Shown here one piece after another: positions 37,418 to 49,296 of a stretch of 64,000 nt of DNA. Under the pieces are notes generated by a model. It ran no database searches and was not told the origin of the DNA. It saw nothing but the letters and a program-made list of their open reading frames with translations. The translations under genes were made by a program, and so were the position numbers. Position 1 is the first letter of the stretch. Each line of letters starts with the position of its first letter. The DNA is from Papaver somniferum (Eukaryota; Streptophyta; Magnoliopsida; Ranunculales; Papaveraceae): NCBI RefSeq assembly GCF_003573695.1, contig NC_039358.1, forward strand, positions 152,820,920 through 152,884,919. Direction: 5' to 3'.

Positions 37418-37539
37418 TGAAAAAGTGGGGGTCTAACAACCACACCCAATATTTCTCTTAACAATATGTATGGACTAACTCCAATATACTTTCAAGAGAA
37501 TCAACTAGATAGTCAGACTCAATCTTAAGAAAAGTATAT
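37418..37539 (-). mobile_element. 5' LTR of the nested Copia element, piece 1 of 3
   Basis: This is the lower end of the LTR, next to the primer-binding site. It continues at 52491 after removal of the CACTA element. It aligns with 29112-29235, which has no insertion. Confidence 0.9.
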
Positions 37540-37560
37540 CACTACACCATTTTAAGGGAT

Positions 37561-37690
37561 TTGTAACCCAGTTTTGCAACGGCAGTAGGGTCGTTGCAAA
37601 ATTTCTGTTGCGAATCCCCGTTGCTATTTTTTCGCAACAGGGGATTGCCGTTGCGAATTTGGCAACCTCACATGCAAGGTTGCAAATTGC
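37561..37690. promoter_or_regulatory. left subterminal repeats of the CACTA element
   Basis: Several direct and inverted copies of 'cgttgcgaa(t)' and 'ttgcaacggc' lie within 130 bp of the left end. The set is mirrored near the right end (52290-52465). In En/Spm such motifs bind the TnpA-type protein. Confidence 0.75.
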
Positions 37691-38082
37691 AACTGCGCTG
37701 GTTTCAAGCATGTGAACCACGTGCGTGGTCGGGAACACTAGAACTTATAAACACGCCCCAGTCAAACTTCGGTCAAGACTTCTTCTTTTTTCCACCCATA
37801 GTCCCAATCCAGGGTATATCCTGCTCTTAATCGAGTTCCATCTTCATTTTTTCTACGCCAAACTCTCTCCTCACCTCTCCTCTCCTCTCCATCTTCATAT
37901 CCATCTCGATCTGCTCAGCTGAATTCTGTATTTTATTCTCAATCTCTAAACTCTATCATCGTGTAGAATTATATCATCAAGTATAACTTTTTGACATATT
38001 TTTTAGGGTTTATAGATTTTGATATCTAGGGTTTCAGTTGTGATTTTTGGGATTCAGAGACTTTGATTTCTAGGATTTAGAG

Positions 38083-38540
38083 TGTAGGATCAGAATCTCG
38101 CAACAATTATGTCTCAGCGAAGTTATCAATGGTATAGCACAATAGCGTCGCAAAACAATTTCAGAAACGACGTCAGCAAGGATCATGAGAAAGATGTGAT
38201 AGTCTTGCGAAAATTAGAGAGCTTGCGAAATTAACATTTGTAATGTTGGGAGAATGTCGCAAAACATACCCGAAAATAAAGGACAGATTAGCTGTCATCC
38301 ACTATGTATTTCCTTATAAATAGTCATTCGAGTTGTAAAGGAGAGAGAGATCTTTCTTGAGTAAGAAACAAGTAAATAGGAGAGAGAAAGTTCAGAGCAG
38401 AGATCATTATTGACTTCTTTATCTTTCTTGTAAGAACATTCAAAAATTAATCAATAAAAATTAAGAGTGTAAACCTAAAAATGAGTTGATCAACAATGAA
38501 ATCATATGAGGGGTGTAGTGTAGGATTTCCTACAACTACA
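38083..38540 (+). repeat. 5' LTR of the Tat-type element
   Basis: 458 bp, direct repeat of 46506-46959. A 4-bp indel and roughly a dozen substitutions separate the two. TATAAATA near 38316 is a likely promoter. Confidence 0.92.
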
Positions 38541-38676
38541 TAATGGCGCTAGAAACAGGGACGAGTTGAAGATTATTCTAGAGAAAGCTAAAGATTGATA
38601 TTGAGATTTGTGAAAATTTAAAGTGATTGATTAAGAATTTTTCATAATTTCTTGCAATACTGTTAGCATTGAAGAA

Positions 38677-41030
38677 ATGGCTAGAAGAAGAAATACATCC
38701 GAACAACCGACTACTAGTAGAAGAAGCAAGAGAATTGCTGGAAGAGAAAGAAGTGAAATGGGATAATCTACTAGAATGAGAAATAATAGAGAAAATCTAA
38801 TTCAATCGCCAATTCAACAAACATTAGTTCAAGAGAGGAACAGATTATGACAGAGTGAGCGTACACACTTGGCGATCAAATTCAGCAGAAGAAATAGAAG
38901 AAGAGCAACAAAATAGAAATTATAGACAGGAAGAGAGAAATCAAGAAGCAGATGAAGGAATAATTCATGGAAATGAGGAAATTGGAGCGTTAGAAACATT
39001 GAGACGAAGAATACATGAAAAAAGAAGAGCCGAATCAGAGGAACGTGCGAATTTAACAGGGCAAAATCACGAATTAAGGATGGAGAATATCAGATTGCAG
39101 AATAGAAGATCGAGAAGTATTACAAAATCATATTCCAGATCGACTAGAAGAGAAATGAGGCAAAATTCACCCACGAGCAATGCTGGAAACAATATTCAAA
39201 AAGAAATATCAAATCCTAATGAAGAATATCGCGAAAATAGAGAAAGAACTTATGATCGTTACATTCCACAAAATGAAACTTTTGATGATGGGAAAATTGG
39301 AGGAAATCAAGAGAACAGGCAAATTCAGAGACAAAATAACCAAGATGGCGAAGGAAATCAAGAGAAGGGAAGAAGAATTTTACATGTGAGAGAAAATTAA
39401 AGAAATCAACAGACAATTGAAGAAGAAATTGAGAGACATAATGCTGAACAAGCACGTTTAATCTGCGAACGTGAAAGGTTGAGAGCGGAAATGGAAGAGC
39501 AAGAGCTTCAGGATACAATTCGCCAGAACAATCATGACAATCGAGAAAGAAGGCGTATACAAAACCGGAATAATGATAATCTCAATGAGGAGTATGATAG
39601 AGTGAAGAGAATGGGTGAAAGACAGCGAATTGAGTTGATAAGAAATGAACAAAATTATGGAGGGGAAAATGAACGACATCATCATTTGCGAATTCAAGAT
39701 AGGGATGAGGAAGAGAATCGCAGAAGAAGACGAGATGAGGATAATGAAAAAGAGATACGAAATTTCGCAAGAGAAGATAAATGTGAAGGCAGAAGAAGAG
39801 AAGCAAAATTAAAGAGACCAATGGGCCAAGATTCAGGTGTAAATAAACAAATCTTGAAAGAATTAGAATAAATGAGAGGAATGCTAAATAACAGAGGAGA
39901 AGTAGGTAGAAGACAATTGGATGAAGCAATAAAAGAAGCTGCGAAAACTCCATTTACAAGGGAAGTACAATTAGGAGGAATACCACCGAAATGCAATTTG
40001 CCCCCATTAACCAGCATTTTCGATGGAACAACTTGTGCAATTCAACACATTAAAGCTTATGTGAGGTGCATGTTACAATGGGAAAATCATAATGCGGTAT
40101 TGTGCAAATATTTCGCATCCAGCTTAACAGGAGAAACGTTAAAATGGTTTGAAGGTTTACCAAAGAATACAATAACCTCCTTCAATCATTTGCAGACCAC
40201 ATTCTTGGGAGCATATATAAGTAATAATTCCTCACGACCTGGTATAGAAGATGTGTTTGGATTAAAACAAAGGATTGGCGAAAGTTTGAAACACTTGACT
40301 AAAAGATGGAGAACTATGTGTAGCGAAATGGCTGGCCGTGTAGATGAGAGATATCTCATATTATCATTTATCAATGCTATGTTTGCAACAAACCTGTTGT
40401 ATGTCAAATTTTCAGAGTCAAGAATACGATTACAATGACTGAATTGCGAGAACTTCAAGAAGAATACATTGCTTTAGAGGAAAAAAAAATGAAATGGAAT
40501 CATATCCAGTTGCGAACACCAGCTCACAAACAGCGAATGCAAGCTTATTACCCAAGCTAATAAACACAGTGGCGAATACTTCGCAAGTACAACAAGAAAA
40601 GGACAAGTAACAATCAGCAGAAATTGGTAGCTATGGGGAGCCGAGATCAAGAAGAGTATGAAAGAGAAAGAAATTTCTACAGTCGTGGAGGAAATAACAA
40701 GATTCAAAGACTCGATCAACCGCAAGAAACTTATGGAGGTCAAAGACCAAACTTTAATAGAGGGCAAGGAGGTCACAAGTAATATGGGAAGAAATCAAGA
40801 TGCCACCTCTAAAGCAAGTGTGAGAAGATATGGGAAGCTATAATTTTGATGGAGAATATACCAACACCATGGAACATGGGAACGGAACCGCCCCAAATCA
40901 CAGAAGTCATGAATTTTGTTCTTATCATCATTTTCATGGACATACCACAAACGATTGCAGAAATGTAAAGAGAATTATTTTGAGAATGATAGATCAAGGA
41001 AAACTAAACGACTTTCTGGTAGGGCATCCG
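38677..41030 (+). pseudogene. Tat-type gag, broken by a few stops and frameshifts
   Basis: It starts MARRRNTSEQPTTSRRSKR at 38677. It then has a long, very charged, Arg/Glu-rich coiled-coil region (38855-39870), with stops at about 38765, 38850, 39400 and 39870. The conserved capsid domain follows (39930-40435, Retrotrans_gag family) with LKWFEGLPKNTITSFNHLQ and the FLGAYISN motif. After a further frameshift comes a zinc knuckle, FCSYHHFHGHTTNDC (CX2H..HX4C variant, typical of Tat gag), at about 40910-40960. The N-terminal extension is longer than in ordinary Gypsy gag. Confidence 0.88.
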
Positions 41031-41404
41031 CAATCTCAACCATTACCACCACCACCAGCCAGAACATCACAAAGTGAATACGATGAAAAAGAAGAAACAT
41101 TCTTCATAGAAGTTGGTGCAAAAGCAAAAAATCTATTCTGTCACTCTATCGTACATTCATATAAGACAATTGAAGATTTTCATGATAATGTTTTAAGTAG
41201 AGTGTTCGCAAGAGATAATAATGGAAGAGAAATTATGAATATTGCGAAAATTTCGCGACTAGAGGAATGGCAGAAACAGATCATTTCTTTTACCGCAGAA
41301 GAAATTCCCGAAGGAGAAGAGGTGCATGACAATCCATTGGTAATAAAATTAGAAATTAATCCAAAACCAAAGAAGATGAGGATGATGAAGCTGAAGATTC
41401 ATGG

Positions 41405-41905
41405 GCAATCAATAGAATCCTAGTCGATACTGGAAGCTCTGTGAACATCTTATTTTATCATACTTATAAAACCATGGGTGGAAGAGATGATGATCTTATA
41501 CCATCAACATATAAGATATATGGTTTTAATGGTACTGCTAACAAGCCTAAAGGGGAGGTTACTATGCAAATTCCATTGAAGGGAATATCTTCTGAAATCT
41601 CATTCTGTGTCGTTGATGTAGAATCACCCTACAATGCATTAATTGGTCGACCTTGGCTACATGGGATTCTAGGTGTAGCTTCAACTTTCCATCAATGCAT
41701 CAAATTCCCTCACCCCAATGGTGTAGGAATCATAAAGGGAGATTGGGTTGAAGGAAAGAAATGTTACGAAACTGAGATAGAATCTTGCGAAGGAAGAGCA
41801 AACAAGAAGGAAAACTGGCGACACAAAATCAAGGATGTACAAAGAAGTGAGAAGTTGATGGTGGATACAATCGAAAAGAAAGGAGAAGAGATGTTGCAAA
41901 ATTAA
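41405..41905 (+). pseudogene. retroviral-type aspartic protease domain (Gypsy)
   Basis: The active-site motif RILVDTGSSVNILF is at about 41411-41452, followed by a GFNGTANKPKGEVTM flap region and the second hydrophobic block YNALIGRPWLHGI. These are characteristic of Gypsy/Tat protease domains that process Gag-Pol. The frame ends at 41905, and nothing of reverse transcriptase follows. The catalytic D and the DTGS loop are intact, but there is no upstream in-frame fusion to gag. Confidence 0.88.
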
Positions 41906-42240
41906 TGCTAGCTCAGATAAAAATGAACATACCATTACCAAGGAAGCAGTAGCAGAAAATCATAAAGAAGCAGAGGAGGGAAAAGTAATAAAACAAGAAA
42001 TATGAATGATTAAGTTGTTGCGATAATCTCGCAATAAGTAAAATTCTCAAAAATACATTTGATTGAACAACAAAATTGAGATTGCGAAATTCAGATACAA
42101 TATATGAATTGCGAGACTCTCGCAGAGATAATGAATTTTACAGAAAATAATCAGAGAAGAATGACAAAAGAGAAAGAGGCGAACCTTTATGGCGTACACC
42201 CTAGTTCGCGAATACAATTTCGCAAGAGGCAAATGTAAGA

Positions 42241-42730
42241 CCTAAAGTACGTCATATAGGGGGTACCATTGCATGATTCAGGGAAAGGCTACACCGCCAC
42301 CGGAACCTGAGTCATGGAGATTTGGGGTCAATAAGCCCATCCGGGAGAGGCACCTTGGATTCTCAACTTAAGCATATGACTTAGGTTGGGCGACTAAGGT
42401 AATAAGGACTCTCCCAAGGAGTGCAGAATCTGATCAAGGCGCCGAGGTACACGGTTGAGTCAAGAGTGCCGGGGGCGTTTGAAGCGTCCTTGCCATTCTT
42501 GACAAGTCTTGGCTTATACTGCACTCGGCCTGAAGAAAACCCCACTTAGGGTGCAGTCTCGTAACCATAAGCCCTATAGGTAAAAGGGATAAGAGGCTGC
42601 GAAAACAACTGGTTGTTGTTAAGACTGGATGGGAGGAGCTAACCTTGTATGGTAGAAGTACGCCTCCTTGAAGGGGCAACCAGGGGGAGATAAGGGCGGC
42701 ACCCTCCATTAGGGAGCTGATAAGTGTCTT
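42241..42730. other. GC-rich noncoding block of the Tat element
   Basis: From 'gggggtaccattgcatgatt' to 'ccattagggagctgataag' the composition is clearly richer in G and C than the AT-rich surroundings. No open frame continues through it. It may be a structured untranslated RNA region. A similar block is, from memory, present in other plant Tat-lineage elements. Confidence 0.55.
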
Positions 42731-42732
42731 AA

Positions 42733-43055
42733 GACGCAAATGTCATGAGGCTTTTTATTCGCAAGGATATTAAGGCTTATCATATTTGTGCAATAATCCT
42801 GAAGAGGCAATAATACAAAAGAAAAGGATAAGACGAGATCAATGGGTTTTCGCATGAGAGTGCGAAGACGTCCTGCGATTTCGTCGCAAGACGGCAATGT
42901 CATGGGGCTTTATTTTCGCAAGAATATTTAGGCCCGTCATATTGTCGCAACATTCCTGAAGAGGCCATAATACAAAAGTAAAAGTTAAGACAAGATCAAT
43001 GGGTTTTTGTATGAAAATGCAAGGACGTCCTGCGATTTTGTCGCAATGACAAGAG
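42733..43055. repeat. two-copy tandem repeat, about 165-170 bp
   Basis: Both copies contain 'caatgtcatggggcttt'-type starts, 'cctgaagaggc.ataatacaa', 'aagacaagatcaatgggttt' and 'acgtcctgcgatttt'. Positions 42900-43050 repeat 42735-42895. Confidence 0.75.
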
Positions 43056-43432
43056 GTGGCATAATAAGACCTTTAATTAGGAAGGAAAAATAAGACCACA
43101 CAGGAATGATATTTTGAAAACAAACAAAATCCACTTCGCAAAAAGTTGCGAAATTATACAATAAGAAAAGTTTTATGACATCTCTCATTTGGATTCAAAT
43201 AACAGAGGCAACTATGGGAATGTGTGAAATTAGAGGATGCTATTTGTCTCCATATGAGAGATTTACTCAAAAATTCAAGAATTAATAATTATATTGATTA
43301 ATTATATTGCAAAGAAGAATTGTTTTCATTTACGCAGATCAAAATAATAAAAAAAAACAAATATACAGAAAGAAGAAATAAGTGTACAAGTATTACAAAG
43401 AATCAAAGAAAGAAGTAAGGATTATTTCTTGG

Positions 43433-46132
43433 TTAATCCTCATTATCTTCACCAGACTTGTTTCCTTCTCCATCTGCGTCAGAATCTTTATCACCATCAG
43501 AATTTCCATCACTATCAGACTCTTCATCGTCAGCTTCGCTATCAAAGATAATCAAACTGAGAGTATTCCGTGGGATTTCTTCTAAAAGACAAGGATAATC
43601 AGAATGTGGGATATTATGATCATCACAAACCATTTGGATGGTTTGGTTGCAAAAATGCATAGCGCCATTCTGAAAATTCGCAATGGTGATTTTGATTTGA
43701 TTCTTCAATCTAGAATACTTGTCGTTGCGAGAAGAAAAATTCTTTGCGAGTTCCTCCTTTTCGGCTTCAAGTTCTTCAATCTTTTCACGATATTTATTTT
43801 CAGAATCTGCGAACAAAAGACAATTAATTATTAACTTGATGAAAATTCATAAGAAGCAAAAGATTAGTAAAGAAGAGCAATTAGCAACCTTCTCTGTCAG
43901 AAATCATGTCTCTAATCAAGGCTGTATGTTCAACTTGGAGACTAACATTTACGCCTAAATCTTTTCTAGCATCATCTAAAATTTTCGCAGCCCAGACAAA
44001 TTCATCCTCACTACTTATGAGAAGACGAGAACGAATTTGATTTTCCCTTTCGCAGAGTTCAATATTCTTGCGGTTAACTTCATCTCGCTCAAGTTGAACT
44101 TCAAGGAGAACCTCTTGGAATTTCGCTAAAGCCTTGTCACCTTGATCAGAGATACGATCCTTATCATTTATGAGACCGCTAATTCTGGTTCTTAATTCAT
44201 TGGTTTTCTCTTTGGAATCAATAAGGAGACGCTTAAATCTGTTGGCTAAGCCTAAACTAGATCTATGATCAATTTCTAACAGGCGAAATTTCGATTTATG
44301 TTCATTTAGAGAAAGAGATGAAATTATATCATTTGAAAAGCTATTTAAGGAATTGTTAAGACGTTCAAGAAGGGTATCATTATCCAAGGCATTAGGAAAC
44401 GAGCGAAGAAGGGTAGCTTCATCAGAAAGACCATAGATGTCTGCAAAAAGGATTATTTAAATAAGATAAAACAACAGGATGAATGAGTAAAGAGAAAAGA
44501 GAAAAGTAACATACCGTAAAGCTGATTATTAGCTTGTTGAAGACTAGAAATTTGATTCTTATACGAGGAAGAATCAATTTCTAATTGTCTATTTTTCTCG
44601 CGAAGAATTTTAACTCCAGCTTCCAATTCTTCATTCTTTTTGCGAAATTGAAGATTCTTCTTTTCAAGATTTTTGCGTCTTCTCTCCAGATCTGAGGCAA
44701 CAACAAAAAAAGCTTTTCCAGCCTGTGAAAAGAAATAAAAAATATTAATATAGAAAGAGATTTTGAGTTATAACAATAAAAAAGTAAAAAGATAAAAGTA
44801 TACCAGACTGTTAAGAGAATGCAAGAAGTCGGGAGTCACGGATCTAGAAACTCCGCGAAGAGAATTATCGTCATCCAGTAAAGGGACATCACAAAGGGTA
44901 GCGAGAGCTTTGCAGGTATTTGTGAATTGACTATCTCCCATCCCTTATAGAGAATCAGAAAAGAGGCCAGAAAGCTTAGCCATAAAAGATTCAGGTGGAG
45001 AATCTTCAGTTGCAGCAAGATCATCGTTATCTTCATCACCCTTATCATTTTCAGAACTTTCGTTAGGAAGAACATTTGAAGGAGAAGGAGAACGAACTTT
45101 TCTTTTCTTTGGAGGAGGACCAGTTGATTTTTCCCTGCGAAGAGTACCTTTACCTTTATCACCAATCTTCGCAGCATCAACAGATTCTTCTACTTCAACA
45201 ATAACCTTCACACACAGATAGAAATAAGAAATGGAAGCATGGAAGTAACAGTACTATTTAAAGTCATAAGAGAAAATTTCTTACCTCATCTGTGTATGAG
45301 CGAAGAGCTAACAGAGTACTAGATTTCCCGGTCCTGTTATTATCCTTTAGTTTTTGGATATGCGAAATGTCGCAAGAGTTAGCGAACAGAATAGTAAAAA
45401 TCAATAAAGAAATATAAAATGAGTTAAAGGGGAGAAACATACCTCTTTCTCCTTCTCGGGCCAGGAGAAGACCCAAGGTTGATATGCAGCGAGATTCGCA
45501 GGAATAACGTTTGATCCAGCAATATAGGGACCCTTTAGCATTAAAGGAAAGACACACCATTTTTCATCTTTGGATTGGCGAGGAGTTGTATTTTTACCAG
45601 AATGCCAGTCAATATCTTGCATAAGAATTTTGGCTTCATCAATGTTATCTTTCCTTCTTAATCGAATACCCCAGCGAGTATTCTCTTTCTTCATGGAGAT
45701 AAGTTCCTAGTTTTCAAAGAAATTCACCACTGTATATTTCTCAGCAACTATCTCTAGGTCTGCGAATTTTGGATCCCTAAGTTCTTTGGAGTAAAGATAT
45801 CCTCTACCAGCACCACGATTAGCGAACTCTAGCATCAGACGGATGCAGTCCCCACTTAGTTGGAAAATGGCTCGCGAAAATCCCGGATGAGCGAGAATTT
45901 CATAAAATAAAGGAATGTCTGGGTTATAAAGATGAATAGGGAGACCTGTGAGAAGTTGACCTAGCGAAATTATGATTGATTGATCATCACAATTTTGATT
46001 GGAAAAAAGCTTGACAAAAAGAATTGATTTGGCATTCACACCAGGAATGGGGGAGAGTGTAAGACCTTTATTAGCAAGATCTTTTTGGACATCTTGTAGA
46101 TTCTTCTCATATCTATGACCACTTGGAGCCAT
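43433..46132 (-). pseudogene. antisense six-exon gene in the Tat element, coiled-coil protein
   Basis: Exons on minus: 45443-46132, 45285-45344, 44804-45205, 44515-44722, 43889-44440, 43433-43806. All introns are GT-AG, phases agree, and the exons sum to 762 codons including the final TAA. Only two in-frame stops occur, at 45707-45709 and 44945-44947. The product starts MAPSGHRYEKNLQDVQKDL with an N-terminal globular part (residues 1-230). It then has an acidic linker with a PPPKKRKVRSPSPS nuclear signal and an SSENDKGDEDNDD stretch, long coiled coils (EKKNLQFRKKNEELEAG..., KYREKIEELEAEKEELAKN) and an acidic Asp/Ser tail (SDGNSDGDKDSDADG). It is oriented against gag, with its start about 370 bp from the 3' LTR. 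Antisense ORFs of the Tat lineage are the known parallel. Function unknown. Confidence 0.72.
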
Positions 46133-46505
46133 GTTTGAATACAGAGTATGGGAATGTATAGAAAATAAAAGAATTGAAGGAAGAAAAAATTACAGCAGCA
46201 GAATTTGCAGAAGAATGACAGAGTTGTAGAGATGAGAGAATAAAAATAGAAGAGAAAGTAAAGAGAAAAGTGGAAAGAGGGGGGGGGGGAGAAGAGTATA
46301 TAAAGAAAATTTACTTCTCGAAGAAATAAACACCATTAAGACGAAGAGACGTGAGCGGTTGAAAGGTAGCGGTTACAGAAGACGTGTCAAGAAATAAATG
46401 GAAGAGAGAATACGTGTGATAAATGTGGAATATGAAAAGATAAGCAGCTGCGGCATTTCTCACATCATTCTCTACTTTGCAGAGAAGATATGAGAAGAGG
46501 CAAGA

Positions 46506-46959
46506 TGCAGGATCAGAATCTCGCAACAATTATGTCTCAGCGAAGTTATCAATGGTATAGCACAATAGCGTCGCAGAACAATTTCAGAAACGACGTCAAC
46601 AAAGATCATGAGAAAGATGTGATAGTCTTGCGAAAATTAGAGAGCTTGCGAAATTAATATTTGTAAGGTTGCGAGAATGTCGCAAACCATACCCGAAAAT
46701 AAAGGACAGATTAGCTGTCATCCACTATGTATTTATAAATAGTCATTCGATTTGTAAAGGAGAGAGAGATCTTTCTTGAGTAAGAAACAAGTAAATAGGA
46801 GAGAGAAAGTTCAGAGCAGAGATCATTCTTGACTTCTTTATCTTTCTTGTAAGAACATTCAAAAATTAATCAATAAAAATTAAGAGTGTAAACCTAAAAA
46901 TGAGTTGATCAACAATGAAATCATATGAGAGATGTAGTGTAGGATTTCCTGCAACTACA
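46506..46959 (+). repeat. 3' LTR of the Tat-type element
   Basis: 454 bp, starts TGCAGGATC, ends CAACTACA. The next five bases, TAGAG, are the target-site copy. Confidence 0.92.
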
Positions 46960-47104
46960 TAGAGATTTTGATTTAAGTTTATCGAATCCTAGGGTTTCAT
47001 TTAAGTTTTTCGGTTTTAGGGTTTGATATTTGATTTCTATTTTTCGATTTCACTTGTGAATCCGATTCTTTCGATTTCAATTTTCTATTTCTTTTTTTTC
47101 TTTT

Positions 47105-47490
47105 AATTTTATGGTTTGTTGTTTATCTGAATCTAATGCCCTTTTTTTTCCATGTTAGGGTTTGTCAAGATTGAAGAACTGAAGTTCAATTCATTAGAGT
47201 TTGAAGAAGAACTGTCCAGAGTTGGTTTAGGAAGAACTAAGAAGGTATATCCAACTATGAAATTGTTTTGATTATTTTGGTTCATTTTATATTTTCTTTC
47301 CATTTTATGGTTTGTTGTTTATCTGAATCTAATGTCCTTTTTTTATGGTTTATTTTCTTTCCATTTTAGGGTTTGTCAAGACTGAAGAACTGAAGTTCAG
47401 TTCATTAGAGTTTGAAGAAGAACTGGTTTAGGAAAACGAAGAAGGTATATCCAACTATGAAATTGTTTTGATTATTTTGGTTCCTTTTAT
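47105..47490 (+). repeat. 196-bp tandem duplication containing a small exon-like piece
   Basis: Each copy holds 'tagggtttgtcaaga' followed by a short open piece 'ttgaagaactgaagttca...' ending in 'gaag' plus a GTATAT donor. The second copy lacks a few bases of the exon-like piece. It is part of the 5' region of the CACTA transposase gene. Confidence 0.7.
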
Positions 47491-48044
47491 ATTGTTTAGC
47501 TGAAGTTTGATGATAATAGCATCTCAGTGAGCATGATAAAAATGGTTCTAGTGGTGTACTTAAAGAAATTTTGTATAATTTCTTAACTTAGAAATTTTTA
47601 TAAGTTGTATGGTCTGAACTTAAGATTTTTTTATAAGTTTGTATGGACTGAGTTGAAGCTACATGTTAGAATTGAAGGGGACATATCAAATTCATGATAC
47701 ACACTTGAATTCTAACATGTATCTTTAATTGCATAGAAAGTATATGTTTTTATGGTTTGGATAGCCAATTAGCTTTATTGTTTTGTTGTATTCATTTGTT
47801 GTTAGAAATGTACACTCGGGTTATAATTGAAGTAGATATATCAATTTCGTGGAATGGATTTAGTATACTTTTAAACGATTGTATTTTTTTCATTAATCTG
47901 ATGTTGTGTGCATATCAAATTCATAGGTACATGTTAGAATTGTAGTAGATATCATATCAAAAAATGCTGCTGATTTTGTATTGATGTAGTGTACACATAC
48001 TGTCTGAATTTTAACATAGATAATGTCTTTAGGTTATGTCATCT

Positions 48045-49260
48045 ATGGTTGATAAGGGATGGATGGAATGCCCTTGTAAGTCTGCTCAGTACATAGAGTT
48101 AGGTCATTTATAGAGTTTGTTAATAGAAATGGTAGCGGAAATACCTTATTCTCATGCCCTTGTAGTAGATGTAAGAATGGTAAAGGATTGGGGCCACTTA
48201 GTGAAATTTCATTGCATTTTATTAAGTATGGTATTCTTTCTACATACACGACATGGCGTTTTCATTGGGAAAAGTTAGAAGTAGAAGCACGGTCACATGT
48301 GGATAACACTAGTAATGGCGATATAGCTGAGAATGTAGAAAATGTTAATGTAGGAGATGTAGTTGTTGATCCTGCTATAGGTGAGGGTGAAAATTTAGGA
48401 GATGTTGTTGAGAATGTTGGTGCTGCTATAGTAAATGACAATATTAGAATAGATAGTGGGGTTCATAATGATGCTGGAACTAGGAAAAGGAAGAAAAAGG
48501 AATCTGTCTATGAGCGTGCAAAAGAACCGTTGTATTCGTCGTGTCCTAAAGGAGTGACAGCATTGTATACTTCTATCAAGTTGAATCACATAAAGACACA
48601 ATATAGGTTTTCTGATAATGGTATGACTGCACTCTTAAAGTTGATGAAGGAGTTGCTTCCCGAAGAGAATACACTGCCATCTAAGTACCCAGAAGTGAAA
48701 AAGATGATCCAAGAACTAGGAATGGATTATATAACATATGATGCCTGTGTAAATGATTGTGTTTTGTATTGGTAGGATTATGCATCGCTGGTGAAGTGTC
48801 CTGTTTGTCAAGAATCTAGGTATAAGAAGGTTTTTAATGATGGGATGAAGCTTAGTACTGTTGCTCAGAAGACGGTTAGACATTTTTCGTTGATTACAAG
48901 GGTGAAAAGGTTTTACAACGAACCATGGATCGCAGAGGCAATGACTTGGCATTCTATAGCAAAGTCAGATATAAGCGTCATGCGTCATCCCGTCGATTCT
49001 TTAACTTGGCGATGTGCAGATATTTTTTCGCCAGAGTTTGCCAAGGAACCAAGGAATGTAACACTTGGGATATCAACTGACGGTTTCAATCCGAATGGGT
49101 GTTTTGGTCTTGCACAAAGTTGTTGTCCGGTGATAATGTGTATTTATAATTTGCCTCCTTCGTTGTGTATGAAGCGGGAATTCTCTTTGTTGTCGTTGCT
49201 GATATCAGGCCCAAAAGCACCCGGTAAAAACTTTGATGTTTATTTAGTCTTATCCTTATT
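48045..49260 (+). pseudogene. CACTA TNP2-type transposase, N-terminal half
   Basis: It cuts and joins the transposon ends. The start region MVDKGWMECPCKSAQY (48045) is separated by a frameshift from the transposase-associated zinc-finger motif CPCSRCKNGKGLG (about 48156-48190). An acidic Asn/Val-rich linker follows, then YDACVNDCVLYW at 48740-48775. An in-frame TAG (48773-48775) interrupts the frame, which resumes with KCPVCQESRYKK and the family block VTLGISTDGFNPNG (DGxxP/N motif). The frame ends at LLISGPKAPGKNFDVYL, where full TNP2 (Transposase_21 family) continues for several hundred residues. The C-terminal catalytic part is deleted, so no activity is expected. Confidence 0.88.
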
Positions 49261-49296
49261 TAGATTGATTAATACAAATCGACTCGTTATATTGGT

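Larger units (their letters stand above)
38083..46959 (+). mobile_element. Tat-type Gypsy element, RT-less, with antisense gene
   Basis: LTRs at 38083-38540 and 46506-46959, ends TG(T/C)AGG..CAACTACA, about 97% identical by eye. The target duplication TAGAG is perfect (38078-38082 and 46960-46964). Directly after the left LTR, TGGCGCTAGAAACAGGGA (about 38544-38561) fits the primer-binding-site form of Tat/Ogre elements. On plus there are gag (38677-41030) and an aspartic protease (41405-41905). No reverse transcriptase, RNase H or integrase follows; instead there is a GC-rich noncoding block (42241-42730), a tandem duplication (42733-43055) and a large antisense gene (46132 to 43433). Antisense ORFs before the 3' LTR are known in the Tat lineage. 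Confidence 0.92.

Noticed and set aside
37594..37922. Open frames near the CACTA left end
   Set aside because: They lie in the subterminal repeats and 5' leader and have no transposase motif.
39216..40017. Several long minus-strand frames opposite gag
   Set aside because: These are shadows of the purine-rich gag coding strand, giving Leu/Ser/Phe-rich translations without motifs.
44836..45180. 114-residue minus-strand frame rich in Leu and Lys
   Set aside because: It is a frame-shifted shadow of exon 3 of the antisense gene.
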